From Amycolatopsis nigrescens CSC17Ta-90 (GTDB taxonomy: Bacteria > Actinomycetota > Actinomycetes > Mycobacteriales > Pseudonocardiaceae): a stretch of 64,000 nt of DNA. The stretch spans positions 5,766,157 to 5,830,156 of the forward strand of contig NZ_ARVW01000001.1 of the NCBI RefSeq assembly GCF_000384315.1, in the 5' to 3' direction. Below the pieces are notes generated by a model that was given only the letters and a program-made list of their open reading frames with translations, was not told the DNA's origin and made no database searches. Of the stretch, positions 1-8,594 are shown piece after piece (position 1 is the first letter of the stretch; each line of letters starts with the position of its first letter). The translations under genes were made by a program, and so were the position numbers.

Positions 1-210
1 TGCCAGGTCCCGGACGAGTTCCAGCACATAGCGAGGTGCCGGTGGCCGGCCGAAGAGGGCGAAATGGTCGGTGAAGTCGTACGCCTCGACGTCGGCGGTG
101 GCCGGGGCACCGGTCGACGACAGGCGCAGGGCCAAGGTGTCCGCACCACGGGCGAACGGCGACGTGAGCCGGCGTCCCATCCGGACGGCGGCGAGCCCCG
201 GCCCTGTCAT
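1..210 (-). CDS. Hypothetical protein of the contractile tail cluster (N-terminal part only)
   Basis: The ATG overlaps the TGA of the upstream baseplate J gene (ATGA), and the frame stays open for 70 codons to the window edge, so the 3' part is missing. I do not recognise the visible part (MTGPGLAAVRMGRRLTSPFA... then a segment with DFTDHFALFGRPPAPRYVL). The ATGA overlap and shared strand say it is translated with the baseplate genes. Position after baseplate J often holds a tail protein I or other distal baseplate component; that is inference from gene order only. Confidence 0.6.
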   Translation of the reverse strand, partial: MTGPGLAAVRMGRRLTSPFARGADTLALRLSSTGAPATADVEAYDFTDHFALFGRPPAPRYVLELVRDLA

Positions 211-1487
211 GACGTCACCAGCGTGAGATCGATCGTGTCGCCGCCCGGCGAGAACACCGCCAGTTCGGTCGGCCCCATCACCAGATTCTCGCCGACCGGT
301 ACCTCGACCAGCGTGCTCTCCTGAGCCTCGCGCGGGGTGCGGCGCAGGTGCAGCCGCCGCACGTCGAGAACGCCCGGCTCTTCGACGAACGTCCGCACCA
401 CCTGCGAGTACAGCACGTCGCCGCCGAGCCGCTGGCCCCTGATGCCGGCCGCCAGCCGTTGGCGGATCGAGGCGAGCAGGGCGGGGCCGTCCGATCCGGG
501 TTCGACCACCACCGTCGCCCGCACCCCCACCTCGACGTGGTCCGCCTCGATGATGTTCGGATGAATGCCGACCGGCCGCACAGCGCCGACGGCCTCGGCG
601 ACACGTTCGAAGATCCCTCGCACCGGACCGATGGTTCGCCATGGCGCACGGGTTTCGTGTGCGACGACGACATCGAAGAAGTACGGTTCACCGATCCGCC
701 TCGCCTCCGCGCTGAAGGCGAGCCGGCCGAACAAGAACCTGCCGAACACGCTTCGCGAGACGTCCACTCCGCCGAGCGGATCGGATAGCGCCACGTCGAG
801 CACTCCGCTGATCCCGAACGCCGCCTGTGCCACCGCCTCCACCGTCCACAGGTTGCGCGCCAGGCCAGCCAGTCGGGCTCGGTAGACGTCGTCCGATTCC
901 GTCTCGGTGCCGCCGGCGGTCACCCGCGGGTTGGTGACGGTCAGCGTGGCGTCGCCCAGATCGGCCAGGAAGATCGAACCGTAGGTGGGGTCGATGCCGA
1001 CGATCTCGCCGGCGAGCACGTCACCGCCGGGTCCCGGTTCGAAGGCGACCACTTCGGCAGTGGTGCTGGTGTTGCCCTCGTCCAGCGTCACCGACGCGGT
1101 GGTGCCGAACGCTCGCACGGGAGTCCCCGTGATCACGATGGCCCCCTCAGGCACGACATAGCGCCTCCCCGGCGCTGCGTTCCCCAGCGTGAACAGCACC
1201 TCGCCGGTACTCGGCAACTGCGGTCGTGCCAGTCCGACGTCTTCGCCGAGAAGATCGAGACCGTCGCCGACGGCGGTCGAGACGAAGCTGCCGTAGTAGA
1301 GGTCCTCCATCCGTTTCCACAGCTCGCCGTCCTCGGCCGCGGTCACCTCCAGGATCTTGCGCAGTGCGCTGGTGCTCGTCAGGTCGACGTCGTCGAAGAC
1401 GGCACGCGCACGATCGAAGGCTTCGCTGAGGATCCGATCGACCGGTTTGAGCACGAAGCCCTGCTCGGTCACTCCGAAATCGGTCAT
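207..1487 (-). CDS. Baseplate J-like wedge protein
   Basis: A 426-residue protein of the phage baseplate J / gpJ family, a wedge component that surrounds the central hub of a contractile tail. The N-terminal third carries the family pattern of a short helical start, a 'GDGLDLLGEDVGLARPQ' segment near residue 75 and a beta-rich domain with 'VPEGAIVITGTPVRAFGT' near 110-130. A middle 'GGTETESDDVYRARL' segment near 195-210 matches the typical 'GGxdxEsdeeyRaRl' signature. It starts 6 nt after the gp25 stop and its stop overlaps the next start, so it belongs to the same operon. Length is normal for the family. Confidence 0.85.
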   Translation of the reverse strand: MTDFGVTEQGFVLKPVDRILSEAFDRARAVFDDVDLTSTSALRKILEVTAAEDGELWKRMEDLYYGSFVSTAVGDGLDLLGEDVGLARPQLPSTGEVLFTLGNAAPGRRYVVPEGAIVITGTPVRAFGTTASVTLDEGNTSTTAEVVAFEPGPGGDVLAGEIVGIDPTYGSIFLADLGDATLTVTNPRVTAGGTETESDDVYRARLAGLARNLWTVEAVAQAAFGISGVLDVALSDPLGGVDVSRSVFGRFLFGRLAFSAEARRIGEPYFFDVVVAHETRAPWRTIGPVRGIFERVAEAVGAVRPVGIHPNIIEADHVEVGVRATVVVEPGSDGPALLASIRQRLAAGIRGQRLGGDVLYSQVVRTFVEEPGVLDVRRLHLRRTPREAQESTLVEVPVGENLVMGPTELAVFSPGGDTIDLTLVTS

Positions 1488-1493
1488 GGCCGT

Positions 1494-1928
1494 CTACACC
1501 CCCACATCCACCAGCAGTGTCAGCGGGTCGCCCGCCACCGTGTCGAGCACGACCCGAACGGTCCACAAGCGACGGTGATGCGCGGATCGGGCGGCCGCGG
1601 CCAATGCCGGGTTCGCGGCCAGCAGGTCCGGGTCGTCATCGAAGACGACCTCCCGGACGTCGCGGACGCGCGGATCGGTACCCAGGGCGCGAACCAGGTT
1701 CGCCTGAATCAGCTGTTTCACCATCGGCACCGGGTTCGCCTCGGTGAAGACACCTTCGATGTCCAGTCCGTAGCCGGTGTTGAACGGATCGGACCCGAAC
1801 GGTGTCAGTACGCGCAACGTCAGCGCCTGGCTGAGGTTCGCCGTCGACTCGACTTCTCGCAGCCGTCCCTGCGCCAGCACCAGGTCGCCGTCCTCCAACA
1901 GCAGGCCGCGACCGAAGGGCGTGGTCAT
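1494..1928 (-). CDS. gp25/gpW-type baseplate wedge protein
   Basis: A 144-residue protein that looks like the gpW/gp25 family of small wedge proteins, which anchor the sheath-initiating end of the baseplate. Supporting segments are 'LSQALTLRVLTPFGSDPFNTGYGLDI' near residues 33-58 (family: ... RLLT..G....dp.yG..l) and a C-terminal strand pair ending in LTLLVDVGV. The ATG overlaps the TGA of the spike-tip gene (ATGA). Baseplate J follows 6 nt later, the usual order gp25 then J in contractile tails. Confidence 0.8.
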   Translation of the reverse strand: MTTPFGRGLLLEDGDLVLAQGRLREVESTANLSQALTLRVLTPFGSDPFNTGYGLDIEGVFTEANPVPMVKQLIQANLVRALGTDPRVRDVREVVFDDDPDLLAANPALAAAARSAHHRRLWTVRVVLDTVAGDPLTLLVDVGV

Positions 1929-2236
1929 AGCGCCTCCAGTTTCGCTTGGTTCGCGTCGGCTACCCGCCAGGTCCCGGAGTTCGTCGTTCCCTCCGCCGTC
2001 GCCAGCAGCACGGGCTGGCCTCCGAGTCGCAGCTTCGCGCTGAGGCCCTTGGTGATCCCCGTGATCGTCGCGCAGGGAGCGGATGCGTTCGGGCAGTCGA
2101 TCACGCCGATGAGCAGGTCGCTCGGAAGTAACACGGCCTGCCCGTGCACAGTGAGCGAAGTGCCGGTTGCCGTCACTTTCACTGCTCCGCCGTGCACACA
2201 TTTCACAACGGACGCTTCGGTCAGAACGGCGGCCAT
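1925..2236 (-). CDS. PAAR-like spike tip protein
   Basis: A 103-residue protein. 'VVKCVHGGAVKVTATG', 'LTVHGQAVLLPSDLLIGVIDCPN' and a second cysteine pair (C48, C55 region) look like a small PAAR/DUF4280-type tip that caps the central spike and may bind a metal through Cys/His. The placement fits: its start codon overlaps the stop of the hub-spike gene and its stop overlaps the gp25 start. I cannot see a toxin extension, so it is a bare tip. The family assignment is by motif and position, not by alignment. Confidence 0.65.
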   Translation of the reverse strand: MAAVLTEASVVKCVHGGAVKVTATGTSLTVHGQAVLLPSDLLIGVIDCPNASAPCATITGITKGLSAKLRLGGQPVLLATAEGTTNSGTWRVADANQAKLEAL

Positions 2237-3903
2237 CAGGTCACCGCCACGGCTGAGCCGTCGAGCTTCATGCTGACCGAGCCGTTGGTCAGGGTGATCG
2301 GCTTGCCCTCGGTGCTGATCGTGACCGCGCCCGCGGAATCCACCCTGATCGTCGTGCCGCTGTGGTGGTCGATGGTGATCGAATCACCGGTCGGCGGCTC
2401 GGGCCGGACACCGACCTCGGGCAGTCTGCCGGCGCCGACCACCAGGTGGAGCGCCGCCGCCTGGATGACCCGGTGGCCACCGGCGTCGGTGAGGTCGTTG
2501 ACACCTTTGCCCTGCGGCAGACCGTTCTTCCCCAGCTCGGTTGGCAGTGCCAGCCAGTAGTCGCCGCGCTTGCCCTGCGGTCGTTGCCGTTCCTCCGCCC
2601 ACACGAAACCCGCGACCATCGCGTCGTCGACCTGCCCGTCGTTGTGCGCGAGCACCGCGCGCATCCCCGGATATACCGGGACGATCAACCCGGTCTTGTG
2701 GAACGCGAACGGCGAGGAGATCGGCTTTTCGTGCAGCTCCGCCCCGGAGCCGACCGGGCTCGCCACACTGGGTCCCGTCACCCCGGGTTCCGGAGTTTGC
2801 CCGTACCGCAACGACGCCCGGTGCCCCGCGGGCACGTAGCCGCTCACCTCACCCATGTCGATCGCCGGATGATCGGCACGACCGCGGTCGACGACTCCCC
2901 GCACGCGGTCCACCAGCCCCTGCAGCTCGGTGGCGACCTGGGCCCGCTTTCCCTGTTCGGCGGAGATCAGCCGGAGCTGCGCGGTGTAGCCGGAGTCGAC
3001 GTGGAAACAGTGCACCACACGCGAGATCCGCAACGGTCCCGTCGGCATTCCGGACAGGCCGGCCATCGTGGCCACCTGGCCAGGCCGCAGCCCTGGATGA
3101 CCGAGCACGGTCAGTTCCAGCGTGGTGCGGACAGGCGGCCTGCCCGCGGCGGGGGGTCGCCGGAAGGCCGCACGTGGCGCCGTGTCCTCCGCGGTCGAAC
3201 TGCTGAGGGCGACCAGGTTCGTGTCCGGGTCGAACACCACCGGCGCCCGGTCGGCCGGCGCGCCGACCGCGTCACCGAGATGGACCTGGCGGTCGCGGAG
3301 CACCATCGGAACGTCCGCACGGGCGGCGATCTCGGCGAGCGCGTCCAAGACGGAACCGGAGCGAACCGTGAAGTCGGCCGGCCCTTCGCCCGCGGAAGAG
3401 CCACCTGCGAGCCCGACTCCGGCGGCCTTGGCCAGTGACTCGGTGAGATCGACGATCCTGACGCCCGGTGCGGGCCCCAGCTCGGCCGGGGTGTTGCGGA
3501 GCAGGTATCCGCCTTCCTCCTGACCGTGCAGCACGGTGCGGGCGAGGCCGTCGTCGCCGACACCGGAAGTCACCGACATGATACGGCCGACCAGCACCTG
3601 GCTCGCGCCGGTTTGGGTCGAAGGCTCGTCGAAGTATCCAAGGTGGACGGTGGCGTTCAGCGGTCTGGCGGCGTGCGTTTTCTTGATCAGTTCCGTCACC
3701 GAAGCGGGCAAGTCGATCACGCTGACTTCAAACGTGCCCGCCGCTGCGGCGTCGCTCATCGTCACGGTGATGTCTGCGTCGGCGACCGTAGATCCACTTT
3801 GGACGTCATTGGAGATCGTGATCGGCAGGCCGGGCCCGGTCGCCGTCCCTGCCAGCGCGGCGACTGCCGCGATCTCGATCCGGTACCAGAGTACGACGCT
3901 CAT
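2236..3903 (-). CDS. Baseplate hub and spike fusion protein (VgrG/gpD-gpV-like)
   Basis: A 555-residue protein that appears to join a phage late-control gpD-like hub (about residues 1-330: 'EVSVIDLPASVTELI', 'VHLGYFDEP', 'VLVGRIMSVTSGVG', 'GLRPGQVATMAGLSG') to a gpV/gp5-like OB domain and a beta-helical spike. The OB part contains 'GLIVPVYPGMRAVLAHNDGQVDDAMVAGFVW'. The repetitive C-terminal end ('ITIDHHSGTTIRVDSAGAVTISTEGKPITLTNGSVSMKLDGS') is typical of a spike. It would pierce the target envelope once the sheath contracts. The ATG overlaps the stop of the plug gene and the stop overlaps the tip gene. Confidence 0.82.
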   Translation of the reverse strand: MSVVLWYRIEIAAVAALAGTATGPGLPITISNDVQSGSTVADADITVTMSDAAAAGTFEVSVIDLPASVTELIKKTHAARPLNATVHLGYFDEPSTQTGASQVLVGRIMSVTSGVGDDGLARTVLHGQEEGGYLLRNTPAELGPAPGVRIVDLTESLAKAAGVGLAGGSSAGEGPADFTVRSGSVLDALAEIAARADVPMVLRDRQVHLGDAVGAPADRAPVVFDPDTNLVALSSSTAEDTAPRAAFRRPPAAGRPPVRTTLELTVLGHPGLRPGQVATMAGLSGMPTGPLRISRVVHCFHVDSGYTAQLRLISAEQGKRAQVATELQGLVDRVRGVVDRGRADHPAIDMGEVSGYVPAGHRASLRYGQTPEPGVTGPSVASPVGSGAELHEKPISSPFAFHKTGLIVPVYPGMRAVLAHNDGQVDDAMVAGFVWAEERQRPQGKRGDYWLALPTELGKNGLPQGKGVNDLTDAGGHRVIQAAALHLVVGAGRLPEVGVRPEPPTGDSITIDHHSGTTIRVDSAGAVTISTEGKPITLTNGSVSMKLDGSAVAVT

Positions 3904-4268
3904 CGCGGTGCCACCCCGCCTCGGACGACCGAGCCGAACGAGCCCGCTCCGTTGAGGTTGCGCGGGTCCAGCCGCATCGCCGCGAAGGTGAGCGCCAGCT
4001 CGGCCGCCAGGTACTCCACACCGGGCACCAGCTTGCGGCGGAACAGGCCGACCAGCCCGCCCGGTTCCTCCCGTTCCACCGAGAGCACCAGGAACGCCCC
4101 GGCGGATGGCAGTTCGAGCGGACCGTCCACGGCGGCTTCCAGCATCTCCTCGGCGACGTTCGCATGCAGCCGGAACAGGTAGTTCCGGCCGGACATCGCC
4201 AGCCGGAACGCCTGTGGGAAGCCCTCGTCGGCGTTGATCGGCAAGCGAAGATAGGTACGTGTCGGCAT
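3900..4268 (-). CDS. Baseplate plug-type protein (DUF6983-like)
   Basis: A 122-residue protein. The opening 'RTYLRLPINADEGFPQAFRLAMSGRNYLFRLHANVAEEM', followed by a strand-rich half with 'GPLELPSAGAFLVLSVEREE', resembles the small baseplate plug family (DUF6983) found just before the hub gene in some contractile tails. Its stop overlaps the hub-spike start (ATGA). The family name is from memory of the pattern and would need a profile search; the tail-structure role is well supported by position. Confidence 0.6.
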   Translation of the reverse strand: MPTRTYLRLPINADEGFPQAFRLAMSGRNYLFRLHANVAEEMLEAAVDGPLELPSAGAFLVLSVEREEPGGLVGLFRRKLVPGVEYLAAELALTFAAMRLDPRNLNGAGSFGSVVRGGVAPR

Positions 4269-4301
4269 CGCCGACCTCCCCTCCTGGTGTGATTCCGATG
4301 G

Positions 4302-4808
4302 TCAGAACAGATCCTCGGCAGTGCGGGCGACCGGATTGGGCTGCACGAATCCGGGCAGGAACGCGGTTCCGGCAGCCACGGCCAGATCCGCCACTTCTCC
4401 GAAGGCCGCGGACAAACCTGGCCGAACCGCCGCTACCAGCGAGATCGATACGTCCAGCGCGTCGCGTCTTTCCACGCTCTGCTGAAACTCGAGGTTCGTG
4501 ATCTGCATGTCCAGGCTGATCGTGAGGCCGGATACCACGGAAATACCATTGCGAAGCACGGGTACGGCGAACGCGGCCAGGTTCATGGACGTCAGTGCCA
4601 GCGCCTCCAGCGCCTTCTTCAGCCCGAACCGTTCCGAGCCGATCAGCACCGCCTTGATGCCTATCTCCTTCCTGGCCGGCTGGGTGAGCTGCACGAACCT
4701 GCTGCCGTGGACGTGCGGGGTCTCATAGCCCTCGGCGACCGACATGCTCTGCACGTAGCGCAGCGGCACCGGCCCGACGAGCACCGGAACGTTGGTTCCC
4801 GACACCAT
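4302..4808 (-). CDS. Tail structural protein of unknown family
   Basis: A 168-residue protein I do not recognise by sequence. It has a beta-strand-rich N-terminal half ('PVLVGPVPLRYVQSMSVAEGYETPHVHGSRFVQLTQPARKEIGIKAVLIG') and a helical C-terminal half. It lies between the small 91-residue protein and the plug protein, where contractile tails encode tube-initiation or hub-adaptor proteins. Gaps to its neighbours are short (24 and 33 nt), consistent with one transcript. A tube-baseplate adaptor is a guess from position. Confidence 0.6.
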   Translation of the reverse strand: MVSGTNVPVLVGPVPLRYVQSMSVAEGYETPHVHGSRFVQLTQPARKEIGIKAVLIGSERFGLKKALEALALTSMNLAAFAVPVLRNGISVVSGLTISLDMQITNLEFQQSVERRDALDVSISLVAAVRPGLSAAFGEVADLAVAAGTAFLPGFVQPNPVARTAEDLF

Positions 4809-4832
4809 TGCCTCCCCTCGAAGTCGCCGGCT

Positions 4833-5108
4833 TCATCCGCGGGCGGCCAGCTCCCGCTCGATCCCGTCGAACAGCTGACTCGCCAGCCGCCGGCGCTCGG
4901 TGGCGGGCAGTGCTCCCATCGCCTGGATCTCGACCGGGAAGTGGTAATTCACCACCGCCCCGCCGGGCGGCGAGATGACGGCTTCGCTTCCCGGTGCCGG
5001 AATGATGCGTTCGTCCACGTGAACCAGCGCGATACCGGTGCGCTCCACTCGCCCGCCTTGGGAGAAACCGGGAATTTCAAACGAATTCTCGAAGTCGTCG
5101 GTGTCCAT
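4833..5108 (-). CDS. Small tail-cluster protein, possible assembly chaperone
   Basis: A 91-residue acidic protein ('MDTDDFENSFEIPGFSQGG...') whose C-terminal helix reads 'LPATERRRLASQLFDGIEREL'. It begins 2 nt after the tube gene stop. In long-tailed phages a small acidic protein between the tube and tape-measure genes acts as tail assembly chaperone. Here no tape-measure gene follows, so that role is only suggested. No recognised domain. Confidence 0.55.
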   Translation of the reverse strand: MDTDDFENSFEIPGFSQGGRVERTGIALVHVDERIIPAPGSEAVISPPGGAVVNYHFPVEIQAMGALPATERRRLASQLFDGIERELAARG

Positions 5109-5110
5109 GG

Positions 5111-5503
5111 CTATGCCTCCACCCCGACGTCCAAGGCAAGGCAGTTGAAGTTCGCCTGCGGTACACCGTCGATCACCACGTTGCTCGGATTGGCCGCGGT
5201 GACCACGCAGCGGGCGAACTTGATGGAGTTGAAGGCCCAGTCGGTGCCCTTCTTTTCGGCGACCACGACCGAGAACTCCTGGCCACTGGTGGCGAGCTCG
5301 GTCAGATCCGCCACCGCCGTGGCGACCGCGGGCACGGCCATCGTGAAGGTGAAGGTCACCGGCTGACGGACGAAACCGACGTTGTCCGCCTCGATGCTGT
5401 GCAACACGGTGTGCGGCACGTTGAAGGTCGGGGTGAAGCTGGAGATCGGCGTGATCGTGTTGTCCCCGAGCTTGACCTCGAGTCTGGTGTTCCAGTCCGG
5501 CAT
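5111..5503 (-). CDS. Contractile tail tube protein
   Basis: A 130-residue protein, predicted beta-rich, of the right size for an Hcp/gp19-type tube subunit, with 'LEVKLGDNTITPISSFTPTFNVPHTVLHSIEADNVGFVRQPVTFTFTMAVP' covering the first half. It lies directly after the sheath gene, the near-universal sheath-tube order in contractile systems. Subunits would stack into the rigid inner tube driven out by the sheath. Only one tube gene is visible, whereas extracellular contractile injection systems often carry two or three. Confidence 0.75.
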   Translation of the reverse strand: MPDWNTRLEVKLGDNTITPISSFTPTFNVPHTVLHSIEADNVGFVRQPVTFTFTMAVPAVATAVADLTELATSGQEFSVVVAEKKGTDWAFNSIKFARCVVTAANPSNVVIDGVPQANFNCLALDVGVEA

Positions 5504-5512
5504 CGGTTCTCC

Positions 5513-6637
5513 CTACTTGAACTTGAGCGCGATCGAAAGCCGGTGGACCGCACCGGCGTACTGGATGGCGGCCATGACCTCGACGACCCGTTGTGCCTGT
5601 GCGTCGTTGATCCGCTTGGCCTCCCCAGCGGTGAGCGTTGCCGGATCCTTGTCCAGCAAGGCGAGCAGCGGGACGAAGACCTCGAACCCGTTCAGCACCC
5701 CGTTCTGCACTTGGACGCCGAGGATCGCTTCAAGCTGGGCGATAAGTGCGCGCAGACCGGACCGGCCGATCCGCACGTTTCCGATGGTCTTGATGAGCTG
5801 CGCGTTGAGCCGGAACGTGATGTCGTCGACTGTGCGCACGATGTCGATGAACTTCTTCCCGCCTGGGTTCCCGGTGTAGCCCTCGCCGAGATAGACACCG
5901 CTGCCGGGAATGATCGCCGGGCTGGTCAACCAGTTGACCCCGTTCCCCGCCGGTCCGGACAGCTCGGTTTCCGTACCGTTCAGGTCCTCGATTTCGGCTT
6001 GGCTGAAGGGTTCACTGGTGATGTTGACCTGCTTCAGCAGCATCGAGATATGCGGCTGATAGCCCGCAATCGTGCCCGCGACGGCGGCCGCGGCGTCCTG
6101 GCTGCTGCGATGCGCGACGTAGACCATCCGCTCGCTCGCCAGTACACCCGTCACCGGAGTGGGATCGGCCGAATCCTTGGCCAACATCGCCACCCCCATC
6201 CGCTGCTTTCCATCTCCGCCGGTCGTCGACACCGAAGCGACGTGTTCGGCCAGCGACACCAATGCGCCATCAGGGACCCCGGTGTCGTCGTCCAGTGGCG
6301 TGTTAGCCAGCACGACCAGTTGGACGTCGAGACGGGCGACCTCGTCCAGCGCGGCCTGCCAGTCCGGCGAGCTTTCACTCACCCGGACCGCGGTCACCGA
6401 CGACGGGCCTGGCGACTGCGCGAACGCCAGGGCGACCGCGTCCCCGAGGTCACCGGGCGCGCGCCGGCGAGCTTCGGTCGGATCGGTGAACGTGATCGGC
6501 ACGCCCACTTCTGCCGCGCCATCGGGTGGTGGCGATGGCAGCGTGACCCTCCCGATCACCGCGAGACTGCCGAAGGCACGAACCGCAGGGGCGAAAAGCT
6601 CGGTAGTCGGATTCACCCGGACATAGCGAACGGTCAT
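5513..6637 (-). CDS. Contractile tail sheath protein
   Basis: A 374-residue sheath protein. The C-terminal region has the typical sheath features: 'GVNWLTSPAIIPGSGVYLGEGYTG' near residue 232, 'KKFIDIVRTVDDITFRLNAQLIK' near 262-284 (family: ..ryinvRRt...I......), and the closing 'EVMAAIQYAGAVHRLSIALKFK', the strand that knits sheath subunits together. The 'APAVRAFGSLAVIGRV' start resembles other sheath N-termini. It is on the short side (many are 350-700 residues), with no large surface insertion. Its ATG overlaps the stop of the upstream unknown gene (ATGA). Confidence 0.85.
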   Translation of the reverse strand: MTVRYVRVNPTTELFAPAVRAFGSLAVIGRVTLPSPPPDGAAEVGVPITFTDPTEARRRAPGDLGDAVALAFAQSPGPSSVTAVRVSESSPDWQAALDEVARLDVQLVVLANTPLDDDTGVPDGALVSLAEHVASVSTTGGDGKQRMGVAMLAKDSADPTPVTGVLASERMVYVAHRSSQDAAAAVAGTIAGYQPHISMLLKQVNITSEPFSQAEIEDLNGTETELSGPAGNGVNWLTSPAIIPGSGVYLGEGYTGNPGGKKFIDIVRTVDDITFRLNAQLIKTIGNVRIGRSGLRALIAQLEAILGVQVQNGVLNGFEVFVPLLALLDKDPATLTAGEAKRINDAQAQRVVEVMAAIQYAGAVHRLSIALKFK

Positions 6638-7521
6638 CGCTCCCCCTCCTGTCTTTCTTTGACCTGTTGTTCATGGCTTTTCGTAGCCTCATCCGATGTG
6701 GACGGAAGGAACAGCGCCGCCACCCCCGCGCCGGCGAAGAGCTGCTCCACCGCCGCGACAGTGGTCCCGCCATCCGCCGGTCCCGTCTCCGCGAACACGA
6801 CCGCCGACGCATACGGGGCGATCGACTCCACCTTGGGCAGCACCGGTTCCGCGCCCGCCACCGCCCGGCCGGCCTCGGTGATGATCCGGCCGGCCCGCAG
6901 GCCCTCGGTGAGATCGAACGGATCGACCGCCACCGTGGCGACGGCCACCCCGAGCGTGTGCACGTTGGCCGGGTCGTCCGGATCGAAGGGGCCCGCGGTA
7001 CGCAGCCGCACCGTCGACAGCAGGTACTGGAATGCTTCCCGCAACTCCTCGACGGTGCTGATGCCGTGTTCCGACATGAACGCGTCCAGGTCGACGAACG
7101 GGAGGCGCTGACGGAATTCGTCGAAGGTGGTGAATCCTTCGACGGTTTCGTTGACGACCGATTCGACCCCGGCGGCATCGGTTTCGGCCACCACGGTGAC
7201 CTTCAGCTTGGCCAGGATGTCGATCCACACCGGCCTTGGTGACCTTTCGTTGTCCACGACGAACTCGGTACGGCTGTAAGTCGGCACGAGCTGGGTCCAG
7301 CTTCCCGCCGTCCGTTTCTCGGAGAAGAGCGGGAATTGCAGCACCAGCTCGTCGACGACGACGTCGCGCACCTGGTCGATCCGCACCGCCGACAGGTCGT
7401 AGGTCGCCGCGAGCGCGGTACGCACCAGCCGCCGTTCGCTGTCTCCCGAAGGCAACAGGAGCGCGCGGAACGCCACTGGATCGGCAAGGCGCAACAGTGC
7501 GCTGTCCCGGAATGAAGTCAT
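6634..7521 (-). CDS. Unknown protein upstream of the tail sheath
   Basis: A 295-residue soluble protein with no signal peptide and no domain I can name. The sequence alternates short helices and strands; 'VRDVVVDELVLQFPLFSEKRTAGSW' (residues 58-82) and 'GISTVEELREAFQYLL' (around 172) stand out. The C-terminus is charged. The stop overlaps the sheath ATG, so expression is coupled to the sheath. A tail terminator, sheath chaperone or cap role is possible from position, without sequence proof. The ATG at 7521 is chosen because AGGTG lies a suitable distance upstream; it is 8 nt after the preceding stop. Confidence 0.6.
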   Translation of the reverse strand: MTSFRDSALLRLADPVAFRALLLPSGDSERRLVRTALAATYDLSAVRIDQVRDVVVDELVLQFPLFSEKRTAGSWTQLVPTYSRTEFVVDNERSPRPVWIDILAKLKVTVVAETDAAGVESVVNETVEGFTTFDEFRQRLPFVDLDAFMSEHGISTVEELREAFQYLLSTVRLRTAGPFDPDDPANVHTLGVAVATVAVDPFDLTEGLRAGRIITEAGRAVAGAEPVLPKVESIAPYASAVVFAETGPADGGTTVAAVEQLFAGAGVAALFLPSTSDEATKSHEQQVKERQEGER

Positions 7522-7529
7522 CGCCGCCG

Positions 7530-8528
7530 TCACACCTGGAGGGTGATGGAGGCGCTCACGTTCGCGCTCGCCCCCTGGTTGTCGGTGGCCGTGATTTCGA
7601 AGGTGTAAGTACCCGAGCTGGGGAACCGGATGCCGGCTCGCCAGCTCGACCACTCGTTCCCCGTCGGCCCGGTGCCGTCCGCCAGCACGGAAGTCGTCTC
7701 CGGGAGGATCCGATACCTGACGCCGTTGACCCCGGCCGCCGCACCGGCCGTCGTCCCGGTGAAGGTGACCGTGAAAGGCGTTTCCGGGACGGTGATGACC
7801 GGGTCGAAGTCATCGATCGCCACCGCGGGTTGCAGACCGTCGTCCACGATGACGGTCCGACGTTCCTGCGTTGCCTTGCCTCCCGGATCGGTGCACGTCA
7901 CGGAAATCTCGCGGGGCCCGAGCGGGGCGGGACTGAGCGTGATCGTCTTCGCATAGTTGGTGCCGGTGTGCTGGGCACTCGTGCTCGTGCCGTCGTGACC
8001 GATGGTTACAGCGAAGGGATAGCTTTGATTCGTCCCGGTGCTGAGCCGGACCTCGACCTGGGCAGGCCCACGGCTGACGTCGACGCGGGCACGGTCGGCA
8101 GGTGCCACCCAGGTGAACGCCGGCGGGAACGGCGCCACCACGGTGACGATCTTCGTGCTGGCCCGCACCATTTGCCCGGTGGTGGTGACCCCCCACCCGG
8201 CGACCGCGGGGGTACCGGTGTGCGGGAATGTGACCGGGAAGCTCGCGCCGTTGCCCGCGGACGGGCTGTTGTCCACGAACTTGTGGCCCGCCGCCTCGAG
8301 GTCCATCTCGGTGAAGGTGACCAAGGGAACCGGTTCCCAAGCGTTGTTCCGCAGTATCCAGCTGGTGCCGCGGCTGACCGACAACGTGATCCTGGCCGGG
8401 ACGCCCACCTGCACGGCCCCGGTCGGCAGGCCGATGGAAACCGTCGCCGGAATGTTGTCGGGTCTGGGGGATATCGACGGGGAGGGAGACTCCGCCTCTT
8501 CCACATTGGGCACATCGTCGATCGTCAC
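7530..8528 (-). CDS. Ig-like/PKD-like repeat protein heading the tail cluster
   Basis: A 332-residue protein built of three or four beta-sandwich-like units, for example 'PATVSIGLPTGAVQVGVPARITLSVSRG', 'PPAFTWVAPADRARVDVSRGPAQVEVRLS', 'LSPAPLGPREISVTCTDPGGKATQE' and the last unit ending 'GTYTFEITATDNQGASANVSASITLQV', a common PKD/Ig-like ending. No signal peptide is seen. The GTG start has GGGAGG 6 nt upstream. As first gene of the cluster it could be a surface-binding fibre or sheath decoration; that is inference. The long acidic, proline-serine-rich N-terminus (residues 8-25) may be a flexible linker. Confidence 0.65.
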   Translation of the reverse strand: MTIDDVPNVEEAESPSPSISPRPDNIPATVSIGLPTGAVQVGVPARITLSVSRGTSWILRNNAWEPVPLVTFTEMDLEAAGHKFVDNSPSAGNGASFPVTFPHTGTPAVAGWGVTTTGQMVRASTKIVTVVAPFPPAFTWVAPADRARVDVSRGPAQVEVRLSTGTNQSYPFAVTIGHDGTSTSAQHTGTNYAKTITLSPAPLGPREISVTCTDPGGKATQERRTVIVDDGLQPAVAIDDFDPVITVPETPFTVTFTGTTAGAAAGVNGVRYRILPETTSVLADGTGPTGNEWSSWRAGIRFPSSGTYTFEITATDNQGASANVSASITLQV

Positions 8529-8594
8529 GGGAACCTCCCCATCGGCACGCCGGGAGCTCTGCCCTCTCGGCACCACCTCACGGTCGCAAGGCTC

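Noticed and set aside
1..8528. Intact prophage
   Set aside because: Only tail and baseplate-type genes are visible; no integrase, terminase, portal, capsid, lysis gene or attachment site was found in the window.
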